Shown piece by piece: positions 1 through 10,708 of a DNA stretch of 64,000 nucleotides (position 1 is the stretch's first letter; each line of letters opens with the position of its first letter). Under the pieces are notes generated by a model. It searched no databases, was not told the DNA's origin, and saw only the letters and a list, made by a program, of their open reading frames with translations. This DNA is from Mumia quercus (GTDB lineage: Bacteria > Actinomycetota > Actinomycetes > Propionibacteriales > Nocardioidaceae). The DNA is taken from the NCBI RefSeq assembly GCF_025506335.1, contig NZ_JANZYO010000005.1:62001-126000 (forward strand), read 5' to 3'. The position numbers and the translations under genes are program-made.

Positions 1-41
1 TTAGGCTTCCCGGACGACCAGTTCTCCCGGAAGGGGCCTCC

Positions 42-1685
42 GTGGCGGCATCAGACGGCGCATCGCCGACGCGTGCGCTCCCGCTCGCGCGCCCGGACAT
101 CCCTCGCGTGGGGCCGTACACGTTGCACACGCTGCTGGGATCCGGGGGATTCGGGGCCGTCTACGTCGCGAGCACGCGCGGGGGCCCGCGCGTCGCGGTC
201 AAGGTCCTCACGTTCGAGGGTCGCGGGGCGCGCGAGCGCTTCGCTGCCGAGGCCCGGCTGCTGGACGAGCTCGGCGGCCGCGGGTTCCCGGCGTACGTCA
301 CCGGGGACCTCGACGCGGCGCGCCCCTGGTTCGCGATGGAGCTGCTCGAGGGCATCACGGTCGACGAGGCCGTCTGTCACGCGGGCCCGATCGCGGTCCC
401 GACGGTCGCAGCGGTCGCGCTCGACATCGGGCGGTCCCTCCACCGGCTGCACGGGCTCGGCTTCGTCCACCGCGACATCAAGCCCGCCAACGCCGTCCTC
501 GCCGGCCGCCGCGCCACGCTCATCGACGTCGGCATCGCCAAGGGGGAGCACGGCCTCGACCTCACCAGGACCGGAGAGATGATCGGCTCGGCCGCGTGGG
601 CGGCGCCCGAGCGTCTGCTGGGTGACCGGGCGACCGCGGCCAGCGACGTGTACGGGCTCGGTCTGCTGGTCGCGTACGCCTCCGCCGGCCAGCGTCCGCT
701 TCCCAGCGGTGACGACGCCCGCACGGTGGCCGCCGTCGTCGACGGGCGACTCGACCTCTCGGGCGTTCCCGACCCGCTGCGCGACCTCGTCGTCGAGATG
801 ACCGCCCTCGATCCCGCCGACCGGCCGGAGATGCCTCGCGTGGCGTCTGCGCTGGTCGACCTGGCGCGTGAGGCGCCGAGGACGCCGTCGGCGGCACGGA
901 GCGAGGCTTCACCCCGCCCTGTGCCGGTCCCGCCGCCCGTCCCGCCGGCGCCGCGACCTGCCCCGCCCGCTCCGCCCGCTCCAGCGATGCCGTCTGCCTC
1001 GGACACCGCGCCCACGCAGCCTGCGCCCGTGTCTCGGCCGCAACCGGCGCCGACCGGCGCCGAGGACGCCGTGCGGCGGCTGGCCGACAACCCCCGGGTC
1101 ACGGCGTCGCTGAGGGCCGCGCACGAGCGCGGCTACGACCTCGCGGCGGTCGGGATCGTCGCCCGTGCCCAGCGGCGCTCGCACCGCCGGGCGGTGAAGG
1201 CGCTCGACCCCGCCCGCGTCAAGGCGACCGTGTGGCGGGCTCGCGGGTGGTACGACGGCCAGCACGCGTCGCGTCGCCGCTTCGCCGACACCGACGAAGG
1301 GTGGGCCAAGGAGCGTGCGCTCATCCGGCGCGGCTGGTGGCTCGACAAGGCGGGCGGCTTCGCGGCGATGCTCGCGATCCTGCTCGTCGTGGCGGCGGCC
1401 GCGAGCCCCAGCGGGTCAGGCGCCAGGGCGCCGTTCGCCTGGCTCGACGCGATCCTCCCGTTCGTCGCCGTGCGCGACGGGCGTGGGCTCGCGTGGGACC
1501 TGCTGGCGCTGCTCCTCGCGGTGGGGGCGCTGCTGTTCCTCGGCGTCAGATGGTCGGGAGAGGCGCGGATCGCACGTGGCGAGGGCCCGCCTCAGAGCAT
1601 CCGGATCGGGCCTGGGCTGCTGGCGACGGCGTACGTGGTGGTGGCCGGCGCGCTCGTGCTCACCGTGCTCGGCGTCTTGAGCTGA
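42..1685 (+). CDS. Membrane-anchored Ser/Thr protein kinase (PknB-like)
   Basis: 547 aa from a GTG start preceded by a GGAAGGGG ribosome-binding site. The kinase domain covers about residues 25-275: glycine loop GSGGFGAVY, ATP-anchoring Lys54, catalytic HRDIKPAN (Asp145), and an APE motif. The metal-binding motif is DVG (Asp162) rather than the usual DFG. A proline-rich stretch (about 285-345) follows, then a basic region and three hydrophobic C-terminal segments (about 435-455, 485-505, 525-545). Typical actinobacterial PknB kinases have one membrane span and extracellular sensor repeats; this one has no sensor domain and several spans. It probably phosphorylates cytoplasmic proteins from the membrane; the signal is unknown. 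The 41 bases before it hold no recognisable feature. Confidence 0.9.
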   Translation: MAASDGASPTRALPLARPDIPRVGPYTLHTLLGSGGFGAVYVASTRGGPRVAVKVLTFEGRGARERFAAEARLLDELGGRGFPAYVTGDLDAARPWFAMELLEGITVDEAVCHAGPIAVPTVAAVALDIGRSLHRLHGLGFVHRDIKPANAVLAGRRATLIDVGIAKGEHGLDLTRTGEMIGSAAWAAPERLLGDRATAASDVYGLGLLVAYASAGQRPLPSGDDARTVAAVVDGRLDLSGVPDPLRDLVVEMTALDPADRPEMPRVASALVDLAREAPRTPSAARSEASPRPVPVPPPVPPAPRPAPPAPPAPAMPSASDTAPTQPAPVSRPQPAPTGAEDAVRRLADNPRVTASLRAAHERGYDLAAVGIVARAQRRSHRRAVKALDPARVKATVWRARGWYDGQHASRRRFADTDEGWAKERALIRRGWWLDKAGGFAAMLAILLVVAAAASPSGSGARAPFAWLDAILPFVAVRDGRGLAWDLLALLLAVGALLFLGVRWSGEARIARGEGPPQSIRIGPGLLATAYVVVAGALVLTVLGVLS

Positions 1686-1697
1686 GGACTCGCCCGC

Positions 1698-3859
<2,162 letters not shown>

Positions 3860-3875
3860 GGTCGCGGGCAGCGGA

Positions 3876-4376
3876 TCAGTCGTCCGCGGCCAGCGCCTCT
3901 CGGCACTGAGGGTCGTCCTCGGCGGCACGCGTCAGCCGTGCCCCGAGGAGGGCGCCGGTCTCGGCCAGCTGCTCCACGCGGTCCGGGCCGAGCGTCTCGA
4001 GGACGAGCGCGCGCAAGGATGCTTCTCGGACCGCGCGCGCCCGCGCGGCTGCCGTACGCCCCTCCGGCGTGACCACGACGTCGGCGCTGCGCCCGTCCGC
4101 GACGCAGGTCTCCCGTGCGACGAGGCCGCGCTGCTCCATGCGGCGGATCTGGTGCGAGAGGCGGCTCTTCTCCCACTCCAGCGCGACTCGGAGGTCGCGC
4201 GAGCGTCGCCGCCCGGCCGGGGCGTCCGAGAGGGCCTCGAGGACGCAGTAGTCGGCGTCCGACAAGCCGGTCTCGCGCGTGATCTCACGGGCGAGGTGCC
4301 GCACCAGCCGCTCGTGCGCAGAGGCGTACGCGCGCCACGCGTCGAGCGGCGTCTCGGTCGTCGGGGTTGCGGTCAC
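3876..4376 (-). CDS. MarR-family transcriptional regulator
   Basis: 166 aa from GTG 4376; an ATG at 4409 would add 11 residues but would overlap the -35 box of the divergent gene, so I prefer the shorter form. Winged-helix MarR signature: a recognition helix around EWEKSRLSHQIRRMEQRGLV and a wing around CVADGRSADVVVTPEG. The 3' end is 16 bp from the convergent CoA-disulfide reductase. It sits divergent to the flavoprotein fusion, whose promoter carries a perfect inverted repeat; local control of that gene by a flavin-substrate ligand is the likely role (inference). Confidence 0.88.
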   Translation of the reverse strand: MTATPTTETPLDAWRAYASAHERLVRHLAREITRETGLSDADYCVLEALSDAPAGRRRSRDLRVALEWEKSRLSHQIRRMEQRGLVARETCVADGRSADVVVTPEGRTAAARARAVREASLRALVLETLGPDRVEQLAETGALLGARLTRAAEDDPQCREALAADD

Positions 4377-4397
4377 ACGTCCACGGTACCTCGGAGG

Positions 4398-4426
4398 TTG
4401 ATGTGTCATCCACTGCGCGCTACGGT
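4398..4426 (+). promoter_or_regulatory. Candidate promoter of the flavoprotein fusion gene
   Basis: TTGATG (4398-4403), a 17-nt spacer and TACGGT (4421-4426) form a good housekeeping-type promoter. Transcription would begin around 4433, inside the inverted repeat at 4424-4439. Confidence 0.6.
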
Positions 4427-4439
4427 TGACCTATCAACC
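4424..4439. promoter_or_regulatory. Candidate MarR operator
   Basis: GGTTGA-CCTA-TCAACC has perfect 6-bp arms. It overlaps the -10 box and predicted start point of the flavoprotein promoter, an ideal repression site. A further GGTTGA half-site occurs at 4396-4401. MarR proteins commonly bind TTGA/TCAA palindromes of this size. Confidence 0.6.
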
Positions 4440-4455
4440 AAAACCGGAGGACCCC

Positions 4456-6663
4456 ATGCCCGACTACGGCCACGAGCTGAGATTCGGCACGTTCATCACC
4501 CCGCAGAACACCGCGCCCGACCAGGTCGTCGCGCTCGCCCGGCTGAGCGAAGATCTCGGGTTCGACCTGGTGACCTTCCAGGACCATCCGTACCAGCCGG
4601 CGTTCCTCGACACCTGGACGCTGCTCAGCTTCGTCGCCGCGCGCACCCAGCGCGTGCACTTGGCGCCGAACGTCCTCAACCTCCCGCTGCGCAACCCCGC
4701 CGTCACCGCCCGCTCGGTGGCGAGCCTCGACCTCCTCTCCGGCGGTCGCATCGACCTGGGTCTGGGGGCAGGCGCGTTCTGGGAGGCCATCGAGGCCATG
4801 GGCGGACCCCGGCTGACGCCGGGGCAGAGCGTCCAGGCGTTGAGCGAAGCCCTCGACGTCATCCGGGGGATCTGGGCGGCAGACGAGCGCGGCGGCGTGT
4901 TCGTCCAGGGTGAGTTCCACTCCGCCCACGGTGCCAAGCGCGGCCCGGCGCCGGCCCACGACGTGCCGATCTGGCTGGGTGCGTACAAGCCGCGGATGCA
5001 GCGGCTGATCGGCCAGAAGGCCGACGGCTGGCTGCCGAGCCTGAGCTACCTCCAGCCGGGGGACCTCGAGCGCGGCAACGCCGTGATCGACCAGGCGGCG
5101 CAGGCCGCCGGACGCGACCCGCGCGAGATCCGCCGGCTGCTGAACATCACGGGCGGTGGCACGGACCCGCGGGCCTGGGTCGACCAGCTCCTGCCGCTGG
5201 TGCTGGCCGACGGCGTCAGCACGCTCATCCTCCCGGCCGACGATCCGGAGACGATGCGCGCGTTCGCCGAGGAGGTGATCCCGGCGCTGCGCGAGGAGGT
5301 GGCCGCCGAACGCGCCGATTTCCCTTCCGCGGGGACAGGGCGTAGCGCACGCGCCCTGTCCCGCCGCGTGTCGGGCATCGACTACGACGCCGTTCCCGCC
5401 TCGCTCGCCGCCGACGCGGTCGAGCCCGGAGACCCCACGTACGCACGGGTCCGGCACAGCTACGTGCACCGCGGCAGCCCGGGTCTCGTGCTGCGCCCGG
5501 CCGACACCGCGCAGGTCGCCGAGGCGGTCGCGTACGCCCGCCGGCAGGACGTCCCGTTCGTGGCCCGCAGTGGGGGGCACGGCATCGGCGGACGCTCGAC
5601 GAACGACGGCGGGATCGTCGTCGACCTCGGCCGCCTCAAGACCGTCGAGGTCCTGGACCGCGACCGCAGAATCGTCCGGCTCGGGGCAGGACTGCGGTGG
5701 CGCGAGGTCGCCGCCGCGCTCGCTCCGCACGGCCTGGCGGTCAGCTCGGGCGACTCCGGCGACGTCGGGGTCGGCGGGCTGGGCACGTCCGGAGGCATCG
5801 GTCTCCTCGCCCGCAGCTACGGGCTGACAGTCGACCACGTGGTCGGCGCGGAGGTCGTGCTCGCCGACGGGACGGTCGTCCGTGCCGACGCCGCGCACCA
5901 CCCGGACCTCTTCTGGGCGGTGCGCGGGGGAGGGGAGTACGTCGGGATCGTGACCAGCCTCGACATCGAGGCGATGGAGCTCGGGGACATCGTCCTCGCG
6001 GTGATCGTGCACCAGGTCGACGACACAGCCGGTTACCTCGCCCGGCTGGGCGAGCTGGTCGAGCAGAGCCCGCGTGCGCTCACGCCGTTCACCACGGTGT
6101 TCCCCTCCGGCGACGGGCAGACGTTCGCGCGGGTCATGCTGGTCTGGGCGGGCGACGACACCGAAGCAGCGGTGGGCGCGATCGAGCGGTTCCTCCACCT
6201 CGCGCCGGTGCTCCAGCAGCAGGCGCAGGTCGCGCCGTACAAGGGGATCATCCGGTCCACCGGCGACCCCAGCGCCGGCCATGCCCAGCCCGCCACCCGG
6301 TCTGCGCTGGTCGCGCACCTCACCGACGAGCCCGTACGCACGGCCGGCCGGCTGATGGACACCGGCCGGCTGCAGCTGATCCAGGTGCGTGCCTTCCCTG
6401 GGGCCGCCGGCGAGGTGGATCCTGCCGAGACGGCATTCGCGCACCGCGACCGCGCGTACAGCGTCCTCGTCATGCCGGGCGACGATCCGGGGGTCGACGA
6501 CGAGTGGGACCCCGTCGTCGACGCGCTCTACGGCAACTTCGAGACCGTCACGACGCCGGAGACGGTCGCGAAGGCTTTCCCGCCTGCGACGCTCTCGCGC
6601 CTGCGCGAGGTGAAGGCCACCTACGACCCCGACGGTGTGCTGGGACGCACATCGCTCGGGTGA
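4456..6663 (+). CDS. Two-flavin fusion: luciferase-like oxidoreductase plus FAD-linked (BBE-type) oxidase
   Basis: 735 aa from ATG 4456 with GGAGG 6 nt upstream. Residues 1-290 are an LLM-class flavin (FMN or F420) oxidoreductase, with ASLDLLSGGRIDLGLGAG typical of the family. Residues about 310-735 are a PCMH-type FAD-binding oxidoreductase: RSGGHGIGG carries the His that usually forms the 8-alpha histidyl-FAD bond, followed by DVGVGGLGTSGGIG and a berberine-bridge-like C-terminus. The Cys that forms the second covalent FAD link in many BBE enzymes is absent. The linker (around residues 292-305) is encoded over an 11-bp inverted repeat. Substrate unknown; regulation probably by the divergent MarR protein. 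A fused pair suggests channelling of an oxidised intermediate (inference). Confidence 0.85.
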   Translation: MPDYGHELRFGTFITPQNTAPDQVVALARLSEDLGFDLVTFQDHPYQPAFLDTWTLLSFVAARTQRVHLAPNVLNLPLRNPAVTARSVASLDLLSGGRIDLGLGAGAFWEAIEAMGGPRLTPGQSVQALSEALDVIRGIWAADERGGVFVQGEFHSAHGAKRGPAPAHDVPIWLGAYKPRMQRLIGQKADGWLPSLSYLQPGDLERGNAVIDQAAQAAGRDPREIRRLLNITGGGTDPRAWVDQLLPLVLADGVSTLILPADDPETMRAFAEEVIPALREEVAAERADFPSAGTGRSARALSRRVSGIDYDAVPASLAADAVEPGDPTYARVRHSYVHRGSPGLVLRPADTAQVAEAVAYARRQDVPFVARSGGHGIGGRSTNDGGIVVDLGRLKTVEVLDRDRRIVRLGAGLRWREVAAALAPHGLAVSSGDSGDVGVGGLGTSGGIGLLARSYGLTVDHVVGAEVVLADGTVVRADAAHHPDLFWAVRGGGEYVGIVTSLDIEAMELGDIVLAVIVHQVDDTAGYLARLGELVEQSPRALTPFTTVFPSGDGQTFARVMLVWAGDDTEAAVGAIERFLHLAPVLQQQAQVAPYKGIIRSTGDPSAGHAQPATRSALVAHLTDEPVRTAGRLMDTGRLQLIQVRAFPGAAGEVDPAETAFAHRDRAYSVLVMPGDDPGVDDEWDPVVDALYGNFETVTTPETVAKAFPPATLSRLREVKATYDPDGVLGRTSLG
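5332..5362. repeat. Perfect inverted repeat inside the fusion linker
   Basis: GGGACAGGGCG (5332-5342) and CGCCCTGTCCC (5352-5362) are perfect 11-bp arms around a 9-nt loop. They fall precisely between the two enzyme domains of the fusion gene. It resembles an intercistronic hairpin retained within coding sequence. Confidence 0.7.
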
Positions 6664-6718
6664 TTGATCCGAAAGTGCTCGGGCACCGAGTCCTTGAGTC
6701 GAAGAAGGAGGAGCTTTC

Positions 6719-7243
6719 ATGAGCAAGACGACGAGTGACAAGCGCCGTACGGTCGAGGCGCCGTTCCGGGCCTCGCAGCAGATGGCCGACCACCTTCAGC
6801 AGATCCACGTGGACCTGATCGACCTCCACCTCATCGGCAAGCAGGCCCACTGGAACGTCGTCGGCAAGAACTTCCGCGACCTCCACCTCCAGCTCGACGA
6901 GATCGTCGACGCGGCACGTCAGTTCAGCGACGACGTCGCCGAGCGGATGCGCGCCGTCTACATCACGCCCGACGGGCGCGCGGCGACCGTCGCGAAGCAC
7001 AGCAGCCTGCCGGAGTACCCGGCCGACGAGGTCGACACCGCCGAGACGGTCGACCTCGTCGCGAGCGCGCTGCACGCGGTCGCGGCGACGGCGCGTCGGA
7101 TCCACGACGACGTGGACGAGGAGGACCCGACCACGGCAGACCTGCTGCACACCATCCTCGAGCGGATCGAGCAGCTGGCGTGGATGGTGGAGTCGGAGAA
7201 CCGCATCGCCAACCGGAGCATCCCGCGCCCGGTCCACGAGTAG
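6719..7243 (+). CDS. dps: Dps-family DNA-binding/ferritin-like protein
   Basis: 174 aa from ATG 6719 behind a strong AAGGAGGAG site. The four-helix ferritin-like core contains HLIGKQAHWNVVGKNFRDLH and QLDEIVD, which supply the His and Asp/Glu residues of the Dps inter-subunit ferroxidase centre. Dodecamers of this family oxidise and store iron using hydrogen peroxide and can bind DNA. A short basic N-terminal tail (MSKTTSDKRR) could contact DNA. The gene stands alone, 55 nt after the flavoprotein fusion, and ends just before a strong terminator. Confidence 0.92.
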   Translation: MSKTTSDKRRTVEAPFRASQQMADHLQQIHVDLIDLHLIGKQAHWNVVGKNFRDLHLQLDEIVDAARQFSDDVAERMRAVYITPDGRAATVAKHSSLPEYPADEVDTAETVDLVASALHAVAATARRIHDDVDEEDPTTADLLHTILERIEQLAWMVESENRIANRSIPRPVHE

Positions 7244-7254
7244 GCACTCACACG

Positions 7255-7287
7255 ACGACGGCCGGTCCCGCAGGGACCGGCCGTCGT
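7255..7287. terminator. Bidirectional terminator hairpin
   Basis: Perfect 15-bp stem, ACGACGGCCGGTCCC (7255-7269) and its complement (7273-7287), with a 3-nt loop GCA. It lies between the convergent dps and glycine betaine transporter genes and would serve both. Confidence 0.85.
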
Positions 7288-7300
7288 GCTGTTCCTCAGG

Positions 7301-8218
7301 TCAGCTGACGCCGGCCTTCTTCTTGAGGTCCTCGACGAACGTCGAGTTGTCCTCGAGCCACTGCTCGACCGCGTCCTCCTCGTCGACGTCGTCGCCCGAG
7401 TTGAACATCAGGTTCTCCAGCGAGAACAGCTGCTCGTCGTCCAGGGTGAACGCGCCGATCAGCTCCTCGAGGTCGCCGAAGCGCTCGCCGAAGTCCTTCG
7501 CGCCGTAGGCGTGGATCTCCTCAGCCGCTCCGAGCTTGCCCTCGGGGTCCTCGAGGTCGCGGATCGGGAACTCGTCGTACGCCCAGTGCGGACGCCACAG
7601 CGTGACGGCGATGTTGTCGCCCGAGGCGGTCGCGCTCTTCAGCTCGGCCAGCATCGCCGGCGTCGAGGAGATGACGTAGTCCATCTTCTCCAGGCCGTAG
7701 GTCGGGACGACCTCCTCCTGCGTGACCTTGGTGAGGCCCGCGCCCGCCTCGATGCCGACGAGGCGGTTGCCGTAGGCGTCGGCCATGCCGGCGAGATCCT
7801 CGAGGGACTTCGCCGGCGAGCTCTCGTTGACCGCGATCGTCAGCTTGGCGTTGTCGTACCAGGTGCCGAGGTCGGTGATGTCGTCACCGAACTTCTCGAG
7901 GTACGAGGCGTGCGTGAGCGGCAGCCAGGTGTCGAACGTGACGTCGAAGTCCCCGCCGGCCAGGCCGGTGAAGATGATCCCGATGTCAGCCGTCTCGGTC
8001 TCGACCTCGTAGCCCTCGTCCTCGAGGATCGCCTTCCACAGGTGAGAGACAGCGATGCCCTCGTCCCACCCTGAGGGGATGCCGATCGAGATCGTCTTCT
8101 CCTCGTCGCCGCTGGCCGAGTCGGACCCGCCGCAGGCGGCGAGCCCCATGCTCAGCACGAGCGCTGAGGAGGCAGCGGTGACGCCTCGGAGGAGTCGAGA
8201 GGTGCGTACGCGTGACAT
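7301..8218 (-). CDS. Glycine betaine/proline ABC transporter substrate-binding lipoprotein (OpuAC-like)
   Basis: 305 aa. Start placed at ATG 8218, with GAAGGAAGG upstream and directly followed by a signal peptide ending in the lipobox LAAC (Cys29); the longer in-frame extension is not needed. The mature part shows the OpuAC/ProX fold, with aromatic residues around SGWDEGIAVSHLWKAILE and LWRPHWAYDEF that in the family form the box around the quaternary ammonium group. Last gene of the operon ATPase-permease-binding protein; captures compatible solutes outside the membrane for osmoprotection. Confidence 0.92.
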   Translation of the reverse strand: MSRVRTSRLLRGVTAASSALVLSMGLAACGGSDSASGDEEKTISIGIPSGWDEGIAVSHLWKAILEDEGYEVETETADIGIIFTGLAGGDFDVTFDTWLPLTHASYLEKFGDDITDLGTWYDNAKLTIAVNESSPAKSLEDLAGMADAYGNRLVGIEAGAGLTKVTQEEVVPTYGLEKMDYVISSTPAMLAELKSATASGDNIAVTLWRPHWAYDEFPIRDLEDPEGKLGAAEEIHAYGAKDFGERFGDLEELIGAFTLDDEQLFSLENLMFNSGDDVDEEDAVEQWLEDNSTFVEDLKKKAGVS

Positions 8219-8272
8219 GTGTTCCTTCCTTCGGCGGACCCGGGGGACCACCTGGGTTGGGGTGGTGGTCGC

Positions 8273-9142
8273 TCAGACCAGGCCGGTGGCCAGAGACTTC
8301 GCGACCGGGGTGCGGGCGGACAGGCCCGCAGTGACGCGATCGAGGAAGATCGCGAGGATCACGACGGAGATGCCGGCTTCGAATCCCTTGCCGACATCCA
8401 CGCTGCTGAGGGCGGCCACGACGTCGCGGCCGAGCCCGTCGGCGCCGACCATGCCCGAGATCACGACCATCGACAGCGCCAGCATGATGACCTGGTTGAC
8501 GCCGGCCATGATCGTCGGCATCGCCAGGGGCAGCTGGACCTGTCGAAGGATGCGGCCCGGAGTCGCACCGAACGCCTGGCCCGCCTCGACGACCTCGGCG
8601 TCCACCTGGCGGATGCCGAGCTCGGTGAAGCGGACGCCCGGGGCGAGGGCGAAGATCACGGTCGCGACGATGCCCGGCACGACACCGGTGAGGAAGATGA
8701 CGACCGTCGGGATCAGGTAGACGAAGGCAGGCATCGTCTGCATGAAGTCCAGCACCGGCTTGACGACCGTGGAGACGGTGTCGCTGCGGGCGCTCCAGAT
8801 CCCGAGCGGCACCGCGATCGCGAGCGCGATCAAGGAGGCGAGGATGACCAGCGCGAGAGTCTTCATCGCGTTGTCCCACTGGTCGACGCTGGCGACGAGC
8901 GTGAACCCGGCCACGGTGACCAGAGCAAGCTTCCAACCCTTCGCGACGAGCGCGATCACGGCCAGCAGGGCGGTGACGACCCAGAACGGTGGGGCCAGGA
9001 GCAGCTCGCTCAGCACGTCGTACGCACCGGAGAGCACGTCCTTGACGAACCCGAACAACGGGCGGAAGGTCTCGGTCACCCAGTCGACACCGGTCTCGAC
9101 CCACTCGCCGAGCGGCATCCGGGGGACAGTGCTGTCACTCAT
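8273..9142 (-). CDS. Glycine betaine/proline ABC transporter permease
   Basis: 289 aa with six or so hydrophobic helices and the EAA cytoplasmic loop around EAGQAFGATPGRILRQVQLP that contacts the ATPase. Start ATG 9142 overlaps the end of the ATPase gene by 8 nt (ATGAGTGA), implying translational coupling. The single permease would act as a homodimer, as in OpuA/ProU systems. It is 54 nt upstream of the binding-protein gene. Confidence 0.92.
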   Translation of the reverse strand: MSDSTVPRMPLGEWVETGVDWVTETFRPLFGFVKDVLSGAYDVLSELLLAPPFWVVTALLAVIALVAKGWKLALVTVAGFTLVASVDQWDNAMKTLALVILASLIALAIAVPLGIWSARSDTVSTVVKPVLDFMQTMPAFVYLIPTVVIFLTGVVPGIVATVIFALAPGVRFTELGIRQVDAEVVEAGQAFGATPGRILRQVQLPLAMPTIMAGVNQVIMLALSMVVISGMVGADGLGRDVVAALSSVDVGKGFEAGISVVILAIFLDRVTAGLSARTPVAKSLATGLV

Positions 9143-10418
9143 CGCCGTCTCCCATCGTCTTGTCCACCGGCGCCATCGCGGCCAGCAAGGTCACTCGTGG
9201 CACGACGCCCACGAGCCTCCCGTCCTCGTCGGTCACCGGGACCGGGAGCGCGTCCTCGGCGGCTGGCGCGAACACGTCCGCGAGCAGGGTCGTCGTCCGC
9301 ACCGCAGTGACGCCCTCGCGGATCGCGCTGGCGATGGTGCTCTTGCCGTCACGGAGCGCGGCGACCGCGTCGACGTCGTGCACGACACCGCGGAGCACGC
9401 GTTGACGGTCGACGACGTAGGCAGCGCTCACCTGCGCCTCGCGCATCGTGCGGCTGGCCTGGCGAGGCCCACCGGAGGCGGGGACGACGGCGGCGGGTCT
9501 GACCATCACCGAGGACGCGGTCAGGACACGGCTGCGGTCGACGTCGGCGACGAACTGCGCGACGTAGTCGTTCGCGGGGTCGGACAGGATCTGCTCGGCG
9601 GTGCCGACCTGGGCGATCCGCCCGTCGCGCATGACCGCGATCCGGTCGCCGAGGTACATCGCCTCGTTCAGATCGTGGGTGATGAAGACGATCGTCTTGC
9701 CGAGGCGGCGCTGCAGGTCGAGCAGCTGCTCTTGCATCTCCCGCCGGATCAACGGGTCGAGCGCCGAGAACGCCTCGTCCATCAGGAGGATGTCGGTGTC
9801 GGCCGCCAGGGCACGCGCCAGTCCCACTCGTTGGCGCATGCCGCCCGACAGCTGCGACGGCAGCGAGGTCTCCCAGCCGTCGAGCCCGACCATCGCGAGG
9901 GCCTCGGCCGCCTTCGCCCGTCGTTCCTTCTTGCGCATCCCCTGGATCTCCAGCGGGTACGCGGCGTTGTCGAGGACCGTGCGATGGGGGAGCAGCGCGA
10001 AGTGCTGGAAGACCATGCTGAGGCGAGCCCGTCGCAGGGCGCGCAGCTCCTTCGCGTCCACCGCCGAGAGATCGTCGTCGCCGATCAGGACGCGTCCTGC
10101 GCTCGGACTCCACAGACCGTTGAGCATGCGGATGAGCGTCGACTTGCCCGAGCCCGACAGGCCCATGACGACGAAGATCTCTCCGGCGCGGATCTCGAGG
10201 CTGGCATCGATGACGGCAGCGGTCCCGTACGGCTTGACCTCGTCGCGGCTCGCCCCTGCCTCGAGGCGGCGCAGCGCCTCGGCGGGGCGGCGTCCGAAGA
10301 CTTTGGAGACGTTCTCGACGCGCAGGGCGACCGGCGCTTCGCCGACGGTGGCCGCAGCAGCCTCCGGAGGCGGCACGAGCTCGGCATCGGTTACCGGATC
10401 TGCAGTGGGGGACGTCAT
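9135..10418 (-). CDS. Glycine betaine/proline ABC transporter ATP-binding protein with CBS domains (OpuAA/ProV-like)
   Basis: 427 aa from ATG 10418; GTG 10433, just behind GAAAGG, is an alternative start, and further extension is unsupported. Walker A GLSGSGKST, signature LSGGMRQRVGLARALA, Walker B ILLMDEAFSALD. The C-terminal about 130 residues contain two CBS repeats, which in OpuA-type transporters sense ionic strength or c-di-AMP and gate activity. First gene of the compatible-solute uptake operon. No riboswitch was recognised upstream. Confidence 0.92.
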   Translation of the reverse strand: MTSPTADPVTDAELVPPPEAAAATVGEAPVALRVENVSKVFGRRPAEALRRLEAGASRDEVKPYGTAAVIDASLEIRAGEIFVVMGLSGSGKSTLIRMLNGLWSPSAGRVLIGDDDLSAVDAKELRALRRARLSMVFQHFALLPHRTVLDNAAYPLEIQGMRKKERRAKAAEALAMVGLDGWETSLPSQLSGGMRQRVGLARALAADTDILLMDEAFSALDPLIRREMQEQLLDLQRRLGKTIVFITHDLNEAMYLGDRIAVMRDGRIAQVGTAEQILSDPANDYVAQFVADVDRSRVLTASSVMVRPAAVVPASGGPRQASRTMREAQVSAAYVVDRQRVLRGVVHDVDAVAALRDGKSTIASAIREGVTAVRTTTLLADVFAPAAEDALPVPVTDEDGRLVGVVPRVTLLAAMAPVDKTMGDGDE

Positions 10419-10708
10419 GACGGACTTGTTCGCCACCTTTCGGTCGATCGCTGCGCGCGTCACGTCGGGGTCGACGCGAGAGGCGTAGGGGTGCAGCCTC
10501 GCTGTCTGGTCGCGACGTCGGCATCGTCGTGGATGCGCTGACCGGGACCCGCTGGTGGCGGGCGCGCCGTGCGGTGGGACGTCGCGCTTGTGCATCTTGC
10601 CTGGTCAAGGTCACGGAAGGTAACGGCAGGGGCGCTGGGTGGGCCTTACGGGGCGTGTGCAACGCGCGCGGGCCCTCGCTGAGCAGGGACGATCGGCGTA
10701 GGCCTTTG
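10419..10708. other. 290-bp non-coding region upstream of the compatible-solute operon
   Basis: The largest gene-free gap in the window. On the minus strand it contains GTTACC, GTGACC and TTGACC in close succession (10604-10625), a possible direct-repeat operator, but nothing firm. No ydaO-type (c-di-AMP) riboswitch consensus was recognised, and no tRNA-like fold. Confidence 0.4.

Noticed and set aside
5300-5420. Frameshift or sequencing error as the cause of the flavoprotein fusion
   Set aside because: The frame is continuous through the linker with consistent codon bias and no stop. It cannot be excluded without reads, so the fusion is reported with that caveat.
10419-10708. c-di-AMP (ydaO) or other riboswitch before the glycine betaine operon
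   Set aside because: No conserved riboswitch core could be found on the minus strand by eye; a covariance-model search would decide.
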